Part shown: positions 46,520 to 57,219 of the stretch, piece by piece
Numbering within the stretch: position 1 is the first letter of the stretch
Layout of the letters: each line of letters starts with the position of its first letter
Source of the DNA: Alnus glutinosa
Taxonomy: Eukaryota; Streptophyta; Magnoliopsida; Fagales; Betulaceae
Direction: 5' to 3'
Assembly: GCF_958979055.1 (NCBI RefSeq)
Contig: NC_084890.1
Span: 1,240,001-1,304,000, forward strand
DNA length: 64,000 nucleotides
Position numbers and translations under genes: made by a program
The notes under the pieces: generated by a model
What the model saw: only the letters and a program-made list of their open reading frames with translations
Told to the model about the DNA's origin: nothing
The model's database searches: none

Positions 46520-49500
46520 TCACCGATGAGGCATGAGCACTCGTGCAGTTTGATATGCAAGTTAGTCAGGTGATTTTAGGTGAGCTAGCTAGTGTAGTGT
46601 GTAGTTAATGATTACGCGTATTTGGCTGAAATATTTACGCTAAAAACACTTGCCACCTGTACTTAACATTGCAGTAGTTTCTGCCTTCTGGACACCCAAA
46701 GGACACGCTTAAAATTCCCTGAAAGTGGGAATTTAAAAGTTTTGTATTTAATTGGTATATTTGTGGCCATAAAAGAACTGTAAGGATTAGCCTTTTAATG
46801 CTACTCTATTATTACTCCTCGGATTTGATTTTAGGAGCCTCGTGACTCATGATGGCTACGCAGACTTATGAAACTTGTGGACACTTTTACTGGTACAAAT
46901 AAAAAAAGCGTACTATGATGTCTGGATGACTGGAATTCACCCATAATTTTATATTTTTTATTCAAACTTTTTTTTTTTTTAAAAAAAAAAAAAGAAAGAT
47001 AACTGCCCCTTCAAATTATCAAACATTTTCAATTTATTCATTTCATTGACATTTGATTTTTGTTAATTTGGACATATCAAGTGACTCAAAATTTTTATTA
47101 TATTTTATATCAAACAATTTTTTTAAAAAAAAAAAACTAAAATTTGCGGGTCCCGATGGCTAGATACTCATAACTTGGTTGGACCTCCGCACCCAAAAAT
47201 ACAATTCGGTGTTGGTCTTTATGAAAGGAGACTCGTGATCTGATTGTAGATTTTCATGACCAACAAAAGCTTATTTTTATTAAAAAAAATTAATATAAAG
47301 GTGTAATTGTATTTTTTGCATACCTAATATCTAATAAAGGGTAAAATATTGGATTATTTCAGTTGCATGTGGGCCGCATAATGTATTTGTCGTTTAAATT
47401 AATATAAATGTTAGTAGAGTGGACAAATTAAAAGTGATGGATAGTTTGGAGGGTTGTATGTCCCCATTTAAAATATATGTAAGGTAATTACAAAATTGGG
47501 TGTCGGTCCAAGTTCAAGGTTTTCTAAATAAAAATTCATCACAAGGAGTATAGTAGAAATTTATTACATAGTTTGATGTTAACTAGGACAGGTCTCTCTA
47601 AGAGATAAAACAAATGAGTAAATATATTTTGCCCCCTTAACTAATAATATTTTTTATTTAGTCTCATAAACTAACAATTATGACATTTAGATATATCAAA
47701 CTATCGTTTTATTGCATTTAAGCCCTTCCGTTAGAGTAAGAACTGAGTTGTTTGTTTGGATACTTTCTAATTGTTCATGCCATGTCACTATTAGGGCTAT
47801 GTTTGTTAGATTTTTTGTTCTCCTCATTTTTTTGTACTAACAAACAATTAAAAACACAAAAAACTTATAAATATTTTAAAATTATTTTCACATTTATATT
47901 ATATAATAATATTTTAAAAAATAAAAAACACCCTATAAAACATATTAACTAGAGAAGAGATTTGTTAAAAAGAAATAATTAATTATTGAGTTAGTGAATC
48001 ACCAAGCGGCTAGCTGTAATCTTTTGGCCTTTTTTTTTTTTTTTTTTAATTATTATTATTTTATAAGTACCTTTTAGTTTTGGCCTTTTCATTAAGGCAT
48101 TTTTTACATTGCCACGTTTGGTCAAACAATTATTGTGTTTGAACATTTCCTTAAAAAAAAAAAAAAAAAAAATGTTGAAAAACCTCTTTTAAACTGTTGG
48201 ACTGCTGGTTTTGTTATAATTACAAATGTCAAACCCAACCACAAGCTTTGACGATAAGAAAGACAAATAAAAACGAAAAGACTTTAAATTATATATTTAT
48301 TCGTCAAACCGTTGAATGTAATTTGGGGTTATCTTATCTTATCCTATCAGACGTACGTGGACACTTTGACGCGGTCATCTCAATTCTAACATTTGGGATC
48401 AAGTTGTTGACCACCATTGTTCATTGTATATTAGTAATCAAAAGGTTATCTAATTTAACATTTTAATATTTTTATTAAAATAAAATAAAATAAAATAGGA
48501 AGGCTAGAAACTATAAATTTATTCTACAATATTGACATGTCACTATGCAGGCCCCCCAAGCCAAAGGCTTCCCCCCCCCAAAAAAAAAAAAAAAATCTAA
48601 ATAAATAAATCAAATTTACCCCTATTTATTTATTTTATTTTATTTTTCAATTTGGCTCTCCCAAAGTCCAAAACTAACACTTGAATTAAAAAAATAAAAA
48701 AATAAAAAAAAATTAAAGGTTGGTTGGATATGCTATAACAACATTATAAAATAATTGTAATATAAAAATATAATATATAGTAGTATTAATAAAAAAATCA
48801 AAAGTTAATTGGCACAATTAGGTTAACTAGATGAGATATTTGCGGTATAGAAATACTAGCAATGTTTTTTTTTTTTTAAAAAAAAAATATATTACTGTTA
48901 GCACTTTTACTCTTGTTTATTTTGCTGAGCTTATAGGTCTTTCGTAAATTGATGGGTAATTTAATAGACTAAATTAAAAGTATTTTTTTTTTAATTTAAT
49001 TTTTTTAAGAAATTATTCATCTACAATTAAAAATGTGTAGTGAAATTAGATTAGTTCTAATCGTGGTTCATTAATTCCCGTACTGCACATAAATTGTTTT
49101 AACGTTTTTAAACCGTCGTTTTGCTGTGACTATGACCAGTGTCGGACTCTTGGAAAAGTTTTTTTACTTTTTATTTATTTTTACGTCAAAGCTTATTAAT
49201 TATAATTATAGGGGACAAAGATAGGCATGGCGCTGAATTTTGGTGGTGAACAGCGCAACGTTCCCTGCATCTGCCTCCCCTGGCTGGGACCTACTTTTTG
49301 TAGTATGCGTTAATTAAGAAGAAGAGAAAAAGAAATAAATACATATCCTTTTTTATATTTATTTATTTTCTATGAAAACTTTTGTCTGAAGCAATAATTA
49401 TTCTCACTGCTGGCATGGGTCCATCTCGGGCCTTCCTTAGGTTTACATCTTTGGACCAGCCTATATTTGACTATTCTGCCTCAGTCGACATCCAGCCCAC

Positions 49501-49990
49501 TGTTTTGGTCCTTTTGGATGAAACCACACCTCCACACTCACTCCACACCTAAACGAATTTACTTTTTTTTTTTTTTTTTTTTTTTTAATTTTATTATAGA
49601 AAAACTAATGTGACATGGACTGATGGACACTTTTCATCTTTTTGGATTAATTTATCAATTAACAAACACGTAAAATGTTTCAGTCTCTCCGCTCAAAGCA
49701 TGCATGAGCAGAAGTACTGCTACTGAAGTTGAAGATCGATTTGAGAACATTCCCATGCCAACAACTTTAATTTATTATGAATTCTCAAAACTAATTAATA
49801 ATTAGAAGTCCGAACATAAAAATCAAATTAACAAACTTGTACGTAGAGTACGACTAGGTACCAGCAGATAAACTATATATATATATATATAATCTTTCTT
49901 TCGTTTTTTGGGGCGCCCGTGCATGAGACCGATCTAGAAGGTGAAATTGATCAACTAGTAACCTTCTGTTGATGGGCGTATATATAATGG
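46520..49990. other. AT-rich intergenic region
   Basis: No gene is supported over 3.4 kb. Many T and A runs occur (46,970-46,995; 48,028-48,047; 48,151-48,172; 49,563-49,587). At about 48,548-48,670 there is a relative of the GGCGGAGCCA-ended element. A TA repeat lies at 49,876-49,890. Confidence 0.5.
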
Positions 49991-49994
49991 CGGA

Positions 49995-50414
49995 CTACCT
50001 TATTATTGTTCCCCCGCACGAGTAGGTGACGTTGCAAGAATCACTTATACTGAGGGAGATGGAGTGGACGGGCCTCATGAGGAAGTTAGCGAAGACTGGC
50101 AAGAGATAGAGCACCTCACAGACACACTGGCTGTCCATCTGCCTCGCCCAACGGCAGCAGTCTTCTTCCCCCGGGCCAGTCTCGTGGTGCCTATGGTGCC
50201 GGTGCCGCCTGCTCCGGTGTCCATGCCTGTGATGGTGCCCCTCTTCATCATCCTCAGGGGGGGAAGGGGGAGCTATTGGCCTCAAGGGGAGCCGGGCGCA
50301 GGCGTAGTTGGCGAGTGAAAACTGTGACGCACAAAGCGGGCGGGGCACTGGCATCTGGCCCTCTGACTTGGGCACAAGAACCATGAGAGCAAACAAAGTT
50401 AATGTAATAAGCAT
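49995..50414 (-). CDS. Secreted eight-cysteine (lipid-transfer/2S albumin-like) protein with a His-rich loop
   Basis: A 139-residue single-exon frame. The start at 50414 (MLITLTLFALMVLVPKSEG) gives a clean signal peptide. The longer frame from 50498 reads through a likely TATA box (TATATATAA near 50,478-50,488, minus strand). After the signal the cysteines run C-x8-C, CC, C-x-C, C, C: the eight-cysteine motif of non-specific lipid-transfer proteins and relatives. Between the second cysteine and the CC pair lies an insert of about 45 residues with PPSPPEDDEEG and then a His/Arg-rich run (HHHRHGHRSRRHRHH). Such an insert is not typical; it could bind metal ions or membranes. The interior is GC-rich. 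I do not know a named orthologue. Confidence 0.7.
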   Translation of the reverse strand: MLITLTLFALMVLVPKSEGQMPVPRPLCASQFSLANYACARLPLRPIAPPSPPEDDEEGHHHRHGHRSRRHRHHRHHETGPGEEDCCRWARQMDSQCVCEVLYLLPVFANFLMRPVHSISLSISDSCNVTYSCGGTIIR

Positions 50415-50549
50415 GCCTTTTGTACGTAAGGTGGTGCTAGCTAGCTTCTGACTGCCGATTGGCCATTGCCTCTGTTTATTATATATACTTGCATTCATTG
50501 GCTCGATCGGCCGGGTTTACCAAGAGAATGGGGCTTAATTTCAGCTGGT

Positions 50550-50690
50550 TAGGTTCTGAATGGTTGAGTGAATACAGGAATATTACCAAGAGAATGAGGT
50601 TTTTTGTTAGGTTAGAGCAGCTTGCAGTACGTGATGTTTGCCTCATTCTCTTGGTAATCTTCTATTTTATTCAACTATTTAGAACCCAAT
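50550..50690. repeat. Long imperfect hairpin with an 18-bp perfect core
   Basis: ATTACCAAGAGAATGAGG at 50582-50599 is the exact reverse complement of 50641-50658. Pairing extends outward with a few mismatches to GGTTCTGAATGGTTGAG (50,552 on) and CAACTATTTAGAACC (to about 50,686). This gives a stem of about 48 bp and a loop of 41. A third related copy of the core, TACCAAGAGAATGGGG, lies at about 50,518-50,533. The structure has the size of a plant microRNA precursor or a small fold-back element. Confidence 0.75.
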
Positions 50691-50786
50691 CACCGATTAT
50701 TGGTAAGCAGAGACTAATGAATGAGCAGCAACTATTAAGAAGCCTAATTCCATCTCTTCTAAATCCTTTCTTTTAGGTTCTCTTGT

Positions 50787-50840
<54 letters not shown>
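50787..50840. repeat. TA microsatellite, about 26 units
   Basis: Uninterrupted TA run at about 50,787-50,839, next to the hairpin at 50,550-50,690. Confidence 0.9.
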
Positions 50841-50841
<1 letters not shown>

Positions 50842-51269
50842 CCCTCTCGCTCCTTAAAGTTCAACTAATATATATAAGTCTGAAGCTCAAACCTGATGTC
50901 ATTAATTATTTTTATTTTTAGGTATGGAATTTAATTAGGAGTAAACTCTATGGGGCTCGATCAATCGCAAGCTAGTCACAAAGGAAATCCTTCCCATATA
51001 TGCATTGCTCCTGGAAATTAATGAGATTAATTCAATGAAAATAATGAATAAATTTTTCCTTCAGATTACGACAGTGAAACTTTCTATAATTCTGTCTATA
51101 AAAATGGTATGGCATTTGTCTTTTGAACATGTGAAAATAATGTATTTTTTTAATAGCACTAAAGGAAAACTCTCTCTGAAAATTATTATCTCATGACTTC
51201 AAGTTACATAAGGAAAAATTACGGGAATTATTTAAATTTATTTAAATTTCTCAACGCTTTAAAAGAAAG

Positions 51270-51440
51270 AGTAATGCTATATATAAGACTCTTAATTATT
51301 TCTCTCTTTTCCATTCAAGGGTGAGGTGGTTTTTAAAATCACTATTAAATTTGAAAATGAATACTATTAAATTTTGATCCAATAGTAATTTTAAAAACTA
51401 CACAACTATAGGGAATAAAAGTCTTGCATATAACATTACT
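51270..51440. mobile_element. MITE-like element with AGTAATGCTA ends
   Basis: The left end AGTAATGCTATATATAAGACT and the right end AGTCTTGCATATAACATTACT are inverted repeats with two or three mismatches. The interior also folds back (TTTTTAAAATCACTATTAAATTT against AAAATTTTGATCCAATAGTAATTTTAAAAA). The best-preserved copy of the family in this window. Confidence 0.75.
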
Positions 51441-51481
51441 TTAAAAAAAAAAACAATGAGAAAAAAACTCTCAAAAAATAG

Positions 51482-52195
51482 ATATGAGAGGAAGAGGGAG
51501 CATATCCTCTCATTTTCCTTTCTAATCCTCGCTCCTACCCTCTCCCTCCCATTCTGATTTTTTCTTTTGTTTACAGGTGTTTTTCGATCAGATCAGCAAT
51601 TTTGGCCTCTTCGCTATGCATTCGTCCATCTACCTCCGTGTTGTGTCATTCATCTCCTACATAGTCACTGCTTCTATTTACTAGTTGTGTTTTTATTTTG
51701 AATAAGGGTTTCTTCTTCATAGATCTACCTTCATGGACGATCTATGGGATGAATGTTTAGCCAGGTGTGAGGGTTTATCTCTCACTGTCTGAATAGTTCG
51801 GTGTGGGGATTTATCTCTCGCGGCCTAGATAGTTCAATGTGAGGGGTTATCTCGCATGATCGGTTTAAATAAATTTTTCTAAAATATTTGACTGCCCTTG
51901 TTTAAGATCTAATCTGCTCAGAGCATATCGATTTTTTTTTTTTTTTAACTATTTTTGTACATGGGTTAGCGAAAGATGAAAGTTATAGATAGTACTTTAT
52001 TATAAGAATTTTGTTTGTATCTATGACTTTGTAACGTCATAACATGTGGTTATGATTTTGTAAAGTTTTATCCTTTGTGATGTAAGAGTTTTCTGCTCGT
52101 AACCTTTTATCAATAAAATATTTCGATCTTTCCTTAAAAAAGAAAAGAAAAAGAAAAAGAAAAAGAAAAAGAAAAAGAAAAGAATAGAATAGAAT
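51482..52195 (+). mobile_element. Probable poly-A retroelement, non-coding
   Basis: Starts with a pyrimidine-rich leader (CCTCTCATTTTCC..., CTCCTACCCTCTCCCTCCC) and ends TTTCGATCTTTCCTT followed by an A-rich AAAAAG repeat (52,134-52,180). The layout mirrors the element at 4,825-6,107. A short AATAGAT occurs at both borders (about 51,478 and 52,193), which may be the target duplication. No coding capacity. Confidence 0.45.
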
Positions 52196-52199
52196 AGAT

Positions 52200-54330
52200 T
52201 GGGATAATTGAGAAAGTGTGGAAGGAGGAGTTGGTCGGTTTGGATCTTTGTTAAATCATGAATAGATTGTCGGCAATTTGTTGAGCCTTCTACGAAAATC
52301 AATTAATTAACATTAACATCCTTTTTTTTTGAGTCAATCTAAAGGACGCCTGCCAATGAGAGAGAAGCTCAATAGAGAGTGTTTTTGAGCCATGGACGTC
52401 ATACGTACACCTCTTTTTTCGGAGTTTTGTTACTCTTCTTGACAAAGTGGCCAAAATAATTGCTTTTAAAGTCTCTTCTTTTAAGCAAATCTCACTTATA
52501 AATCACAAAATTAATACTACCATCTTTATTTTGTTAAAGAATATTTTTTTTTTATACATAATTGTGATTGGATATGGTATATAATCAAATATTCAATTCT
52601 TATTTAATTTGATTTTTTCTCACACTTTTTTGTATCCTTTCTATATCCTTATAAATAGTAATTATTTGTAGTGTAATTTATCGATATAATGTAATCATTT
52701 ATGCTTTATTCTGTAAATGCAAATTACGAGATTATCTTTTCTTTTATATTCTATTAAGCTGATGTGAGAATTTATTTATTTATTTTCTATATCATTTCTA
52801 TATGGTACGTACGAGCGTGTGCATAATAATTCCCGTATGTAGTTGGTTAAAAACAAACGACAAAGCCGAAAGACGTTTTAGATGGAACATACTCAGGATC
52901 GGCAAAGATCGATCCTGCGATGTTGTCGTTTTGTGTCAACTGCAGACATTACGCGACTTCTCTTCGCACTAAACAAATCAAAAAATGTCATAATACTGCA
53001 ACCGAATTCAGTATTTTAATCACGAGATTTCACATGTGCCCAGCTTTTGGAGAAGACTACAAGAGAGAGAGGAACAACAAGGTGATGCGGCTACACGTGA
53101 CCACCAATGGTGGTGGAGTGGGATCTCATATCTGCCTCCGTGGGCATCCATCTCAATGGTCCTTCAACAATCTTGCTGTCTGAATAGCAAATCCGTAGCA
53201 AACATAAGAGAGTCTTTATAGAGTCTATCTATCCGGCCATAAACTAGGATTTCTTGTTAAGAGTCAAAACATTAATAAAGGGTAGGTCAAGTGTAATTTT
53301 AATAGGAGTCAAACTTAATTTTTAAACCGAAAAACTGTATAAATATTTTAAGTTTTTTTTTTTAATTATATATAAATTTGTGACAAGAAGGGGGAGAGGG
53401 GCTATGGCCCTTACCGGCTCTCTTCTAGTTTCGTTCTTGCGCTCATTGTTTGGACAGATGAGCCTTATAAGGGCCCTCTCATATTTTGTGTATGAATTGC
53501 TAGCAACCTGGCAATAAGTTTCTTGGAATTCGAATCCGCTCCACTCTAACTATTCGAACAACAAATTATTGCGAAGTCCAATCCAAACCACAATAGAGAG
53601 GAGACAAAGTTTTAACCCAAATTAGATAGAAGGAAATTCTCAACTAATTGATATCTCCTCTCTCATCGATCCCTAAATGCTCGTCAATTCATCACTTTAA
53701 AAATTCACGTGAAAATTATGTACTCTAAACCGACATCTTGTTAAAGCATTTGAGAAATACAACTATACAAGCTCTATTAAAAATACATGTGAGAATTAAA
53801 AATGCATATAAGAATCGCTTACTTTAATAACAGATGTAAGTTTAAAAGACTAATTGGAAAGAATTTCTTTCAACCGTACCCCATTAAAACAAAAACTTTT
53901 AAGGATTATAATTTTTTACACGGTCCACAAAATTCGACATAAAATTAGCGGATTAGGGTTAAGAGGTTTGACCTAGATAGACTTATATTTATACCTTGAT
54001 ATAGTCCAAACCCAACATGTGACATTTAAGATTTAAAAATCTCAATTTTTGACCCGACGGACGAAGCCGACCAAACAATTTCGTGATTCCCCAATCACCT
54101 GTATGATCACTTGGGAAACTCCAAACCGTACGTGCGTTGCATGCGTGTAGTTGAAGTCCGGCGGAGGCAGGTGTGAAAAGGAAACAATTTCGTGGAAATG
54201 GAAGCTTCACGAACAGAAATGCATGGCAACAGGCGAAAGCAAACCAAACTCTAATAACTAACTATCACCTCTAATTTCCATATCCCAACGCCTCCCTTAC
54301 ACTTGTTTCTGTTTCACCATCCCTGGCTGC
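52200..54330. other. Intergenic region
   Basis: No gene is supported. At about 53,905-54,020 a degenerate copy of the TGTCAATTTTTTA element can be read (AATTTTTTACACGG..., ATAGACTTATATTTATACC). The final 150 bases should hold the promoter and leader of the DOMON-b561 gene. Confidence 0.45.
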
Positions 54331-55936
54331 ATGCAGGCTAACATGTTCTGGCGTGTGCTTGTAATTTTCTCTCTTCTTTTCTCTCAAATTCTCTCATCCT
54401 CTGCTCAAACATGTCATGGTCAGAAATACACCTTCTCAATCAACGAGGTCTTCAGCGCCTGCAATGACCTCCCATATCTGAACTCTTCACTGCATTGGAA
54501 CTACAGCCCATACTCCGGTACCCTCCAAATCGCTTTCAGGCACATCATGCTCACGTCCAGATGGGCTGCTTGGGCGATCAACGCCAATGGCTTAGAGAAA
54601 GCCATGATTGGAGCCCAAGTGCTTGTTGCTTACCAGCTAGACAATGGAAGCATGAGAACCTTCACTTCACAGATCACTAGTTATGTTACCACCATGCCTG
54701 AGGGAAAACTGATTTACGATGTCTCTGATTTTACAGCAACTTATGCAGATAATGAGATCGTAATTTATGCTACCTCGGCACTGCCAAGCAATATCACCAC
54801 CATCAACCACGTTTGGCAAGAGGGTCTGGATAAAAATGACAGTCCAGGAACTCATTCTTTTGATAATGATAGTACTAGTTCCTACGGGATCCTCGACCAT
54901 CTTTCGGGGATGCAGGCAAGAAAGGAAAAATTAGAAGGCAGAAGCAAAAATGTAAGTAATCCATGAGTATCTTTTATTCCTCTTGGAATAGATATATGCC
55001 CTTTAATTTAAATGGTATTTCTCTATTTCAAAGTTTGGTATGTCTCTGTTTTGGGATTTCTTGTTTAGAAAGTGTTCTTCAAGGCTTTGACATGTTCATT
55101 GCTCTTGTGTGAAATACTGGCATGGGCCTAAGTTGTTGGTGTTATTGGAATGAAATTTCAGGTGCATGGAGTGGTAAATTCAGTCAGCTGGGGTATCATG
55201 ATGCCTGTTAGGTACGTGAAGTTATTCAAATGCATAGAGCCTTCATGGTTTTACATTCATTTCATCTGCCAGTGCTCAGCTTATGTTCTTGGAGTTGTTG
55301 GATGGGCAAACTGGTATTAGACTCGGCATTGACTCTTCTGGGGTCGAACACTGGGGCCACAAAACACTTGGCATTCTCATGTTCATCCTTGGAACACTTA
55401 ATGTACGTACCCGAAAGTAGGGCTGTCAATTTTATACACGACCCGTAAATTCAATAAGAAATTAGTGGGTTATGATTGAGGTGGTCTAACCCCGTTTAAT
55501 TAAATGGAGTCGGGTTATAGTTAACCAATATAATCTTATACTCATACTTCAAAACGACTTGAACTCGACGTACAAACACAAATTGACACCCTAAGATCAT
55601 TCTTCGCAATCAATCAATGTTATTTACAGATTTGCTATAAAAAATTTACTGTTTAATTATGTTTAGCTTAACTAACAGAAAGATTTGCATTGTGTTTAGG
55701 TGTTTGCTTTGCTTCTAAGGCCCAAAATGGATCACAAATACAGATTTTACTGGAACATATATCACCATTCAGTCGGACATCTTGTTATTCTTCTAACCAT
55801 CATTAACATATTCAAAGGATTTGATATTTTGAAGCCCGAGAAGAAGATTAAGAATGCATACATTGGCGGAATTGTGGCTTTGGTTGTCGATGCTTTGTGG
55901 ATGGAAGCACGTTTACATAGTATATTGGAGAAATGA
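54331..55936 (+). pseudogene. DOMON plus cytochrome b561 gene, disrupted in the membrane domain
   Basis: Exon 1 (54331-54951) encodes a signal peptide (FWRVLVIFSLLFSQILSSSA) and an intact auxin-responsive-type DOMON domain (SLHWNYSPYSG, AAWAINANG, MIGAQVLVAY). Exon 2 (55162-55402) starts VHGVVNSVSWGIMMPV but lacks five residues usually following (GAIIA-type). It then carries one extra A near 55,308, so the frame meets TAG at 55,318. Exon 3 (55700-55936) resumes [27 protein letters not shown]. Its last codons and stop lie in a fold-back element, so the final helix is also lost. Intact relatives (At5g47530 class) move electrons from ascorbate across membranes by two heme b groups. Here a secreted DOMON with one partial membrane helix could still be made. 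A base-calling error for the extra A is possible; the other two defects would remain. Confidence 0.8.
55420..55595. mobile_element. TIR element in DOMON-b561 intron 2
   Basis: TA-GGGCTGTCAATTT at the left and AAATTGACACCC-TA at the right form 13-bp inverted ends with one mismatch, flanked by TA on both sides. The TA target suggests a mariner-like or similar TA-inserting element. It is the copy with the best-preserved ends of the family also seen at 11,707-12,203, 27,883-28,255, about 32,310-32,375 (partial) and about 53,905-54,020. Confidence 0.7.
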
Positions 55937-56109
55937 TTGAGGACCTTTAACCGGCCTGTTCCCCCTTTTAAATAAACAATACAATTTTATTCAAAAAAGA
56001 AAATAAAACAATAAAAAAAATACATGTTTTGAATAAAATTGCATTATTTACTCATAAGGAGGGGAGGGGGGCCTGTTAAAGGTCTCCCCTCAATCATTTT
56101 TCGGTATAT
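55922..56109. mobile_element. Fold-back element at the 3' end of the DOMON-b561 gene
   Basis: ATATTGGAGAAATGATTGAGG..ACCTTTAACCGGCC...CAATTTTATTCAAAA at 55,922-55,996 is matched, inverted, by TTTTGAATAAAATTG...GGCCTGTTAAAGGTCTCCCCTCAATCATTTTTCGGTATAT at 56,030-56,108. The arms are about 75-80 bases with few mismatches and a short A-rich loop. The stop codon of the DOMON-b561 frame (55,934-55,936) lies inside the left arm. Confidence 0.8.
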
Positions 56110-56236
56110 TGTTACGAAGAGTAGAAGGCCAGAAAGTGCTGCGAAGACGCCTCAGGTCTCGAATGGAGCAAATTATAGCTAATGGTTATGGTGTTAGGAC
56201 CGGGATTCCTTATAAATAGGTTATCCGAATTTCATA

Positions 56237-56273
<37 letters not shown>

Positions 56274-57219
56274 TGTCATGGTGTGGGGGCTCACCTGCCC
56301 AAGCAATTAGCCCCTGCATCTTAAGCTACTCGAAACAAATGAATTTCGCTCCCTTCTCTCTTAAGTTGGGTAAATTTATGTGAAAGTCGGGAGCCGAAGA
56401 ACATGGATTCTCATCCAGGCCAACACAGTTTGATTATTTACACACTCTTATCTTATTAATTTCCTTTTTACCTGTATGCTGTTGTACACTTCTGTAAATT
56501 TATGGATGAGGGCATTTAGGGTACCCCATGTACCGAGACTAGAGGTGATTATTCATAGAGTAGAGTCTGGAGCCAGGACATGGTGTTATACATACATGTA
56601 TTAGTTACTTCATATTATATTTATTATTACACCTATGTTTTGTCTAGATTTACTGATTATTTCCATCTCATTTCACTGTTTCATGTTATTTTATACTCAA
56701 CTTTATATATGAAATAACTAAGCATTAATTCTTTATAATTGTAGCCTTTTATATCAACCACTTCCTGGATTAACAGTGGCATTAACATCTCAGATCCAAC
56801 ATCAAGACTTTGTGCCCCTATTTCTTAAAGTAGTCAGAGCTTTTTAGAACCATTCAAGCCCATTTCAGGTTTTTGAAGATTTTGTAATTCAATAATGAAA
56901 AAAAGAAAAAGAGAAGGAAACTTATATAAATTGGATGTAACTATAATGTTAAACTAATAACTCTCATGGTACACGAAATAATTTAAAGCAAATTTATATA
57001 ACTATGTGAGTTGCCATATCAACTGATTCCACAAATAATTTGGTACTGTAAAGCCACAGGAGAATTTGAGGAATCATTGAATTTATCAACCATCTCTCAG
57101 CAGATGGGACATGAAGGAATTATAAATGCCAACCGTTGATGCTTTTTGGAATATGGGAATCAAACTAAACTATATTGAATAAACTGCATTCCTGATTTCA
57201 ATGATCAAAATGTGTTTTC
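56110..57219. other. Convergent intergenic region with a TA microsatellite
   Basis: TA repeat at about 56,240-56,271. No gene is supported. The right end is the 3' UTR of the VTC4-like gene. Confidence 0.5.

Noticed and set aside
52920-53221. Two overlapping frames of 61-87 residues
   Set aside because: No motif, no splice context, and surrounding sequence is ordinary spacer.
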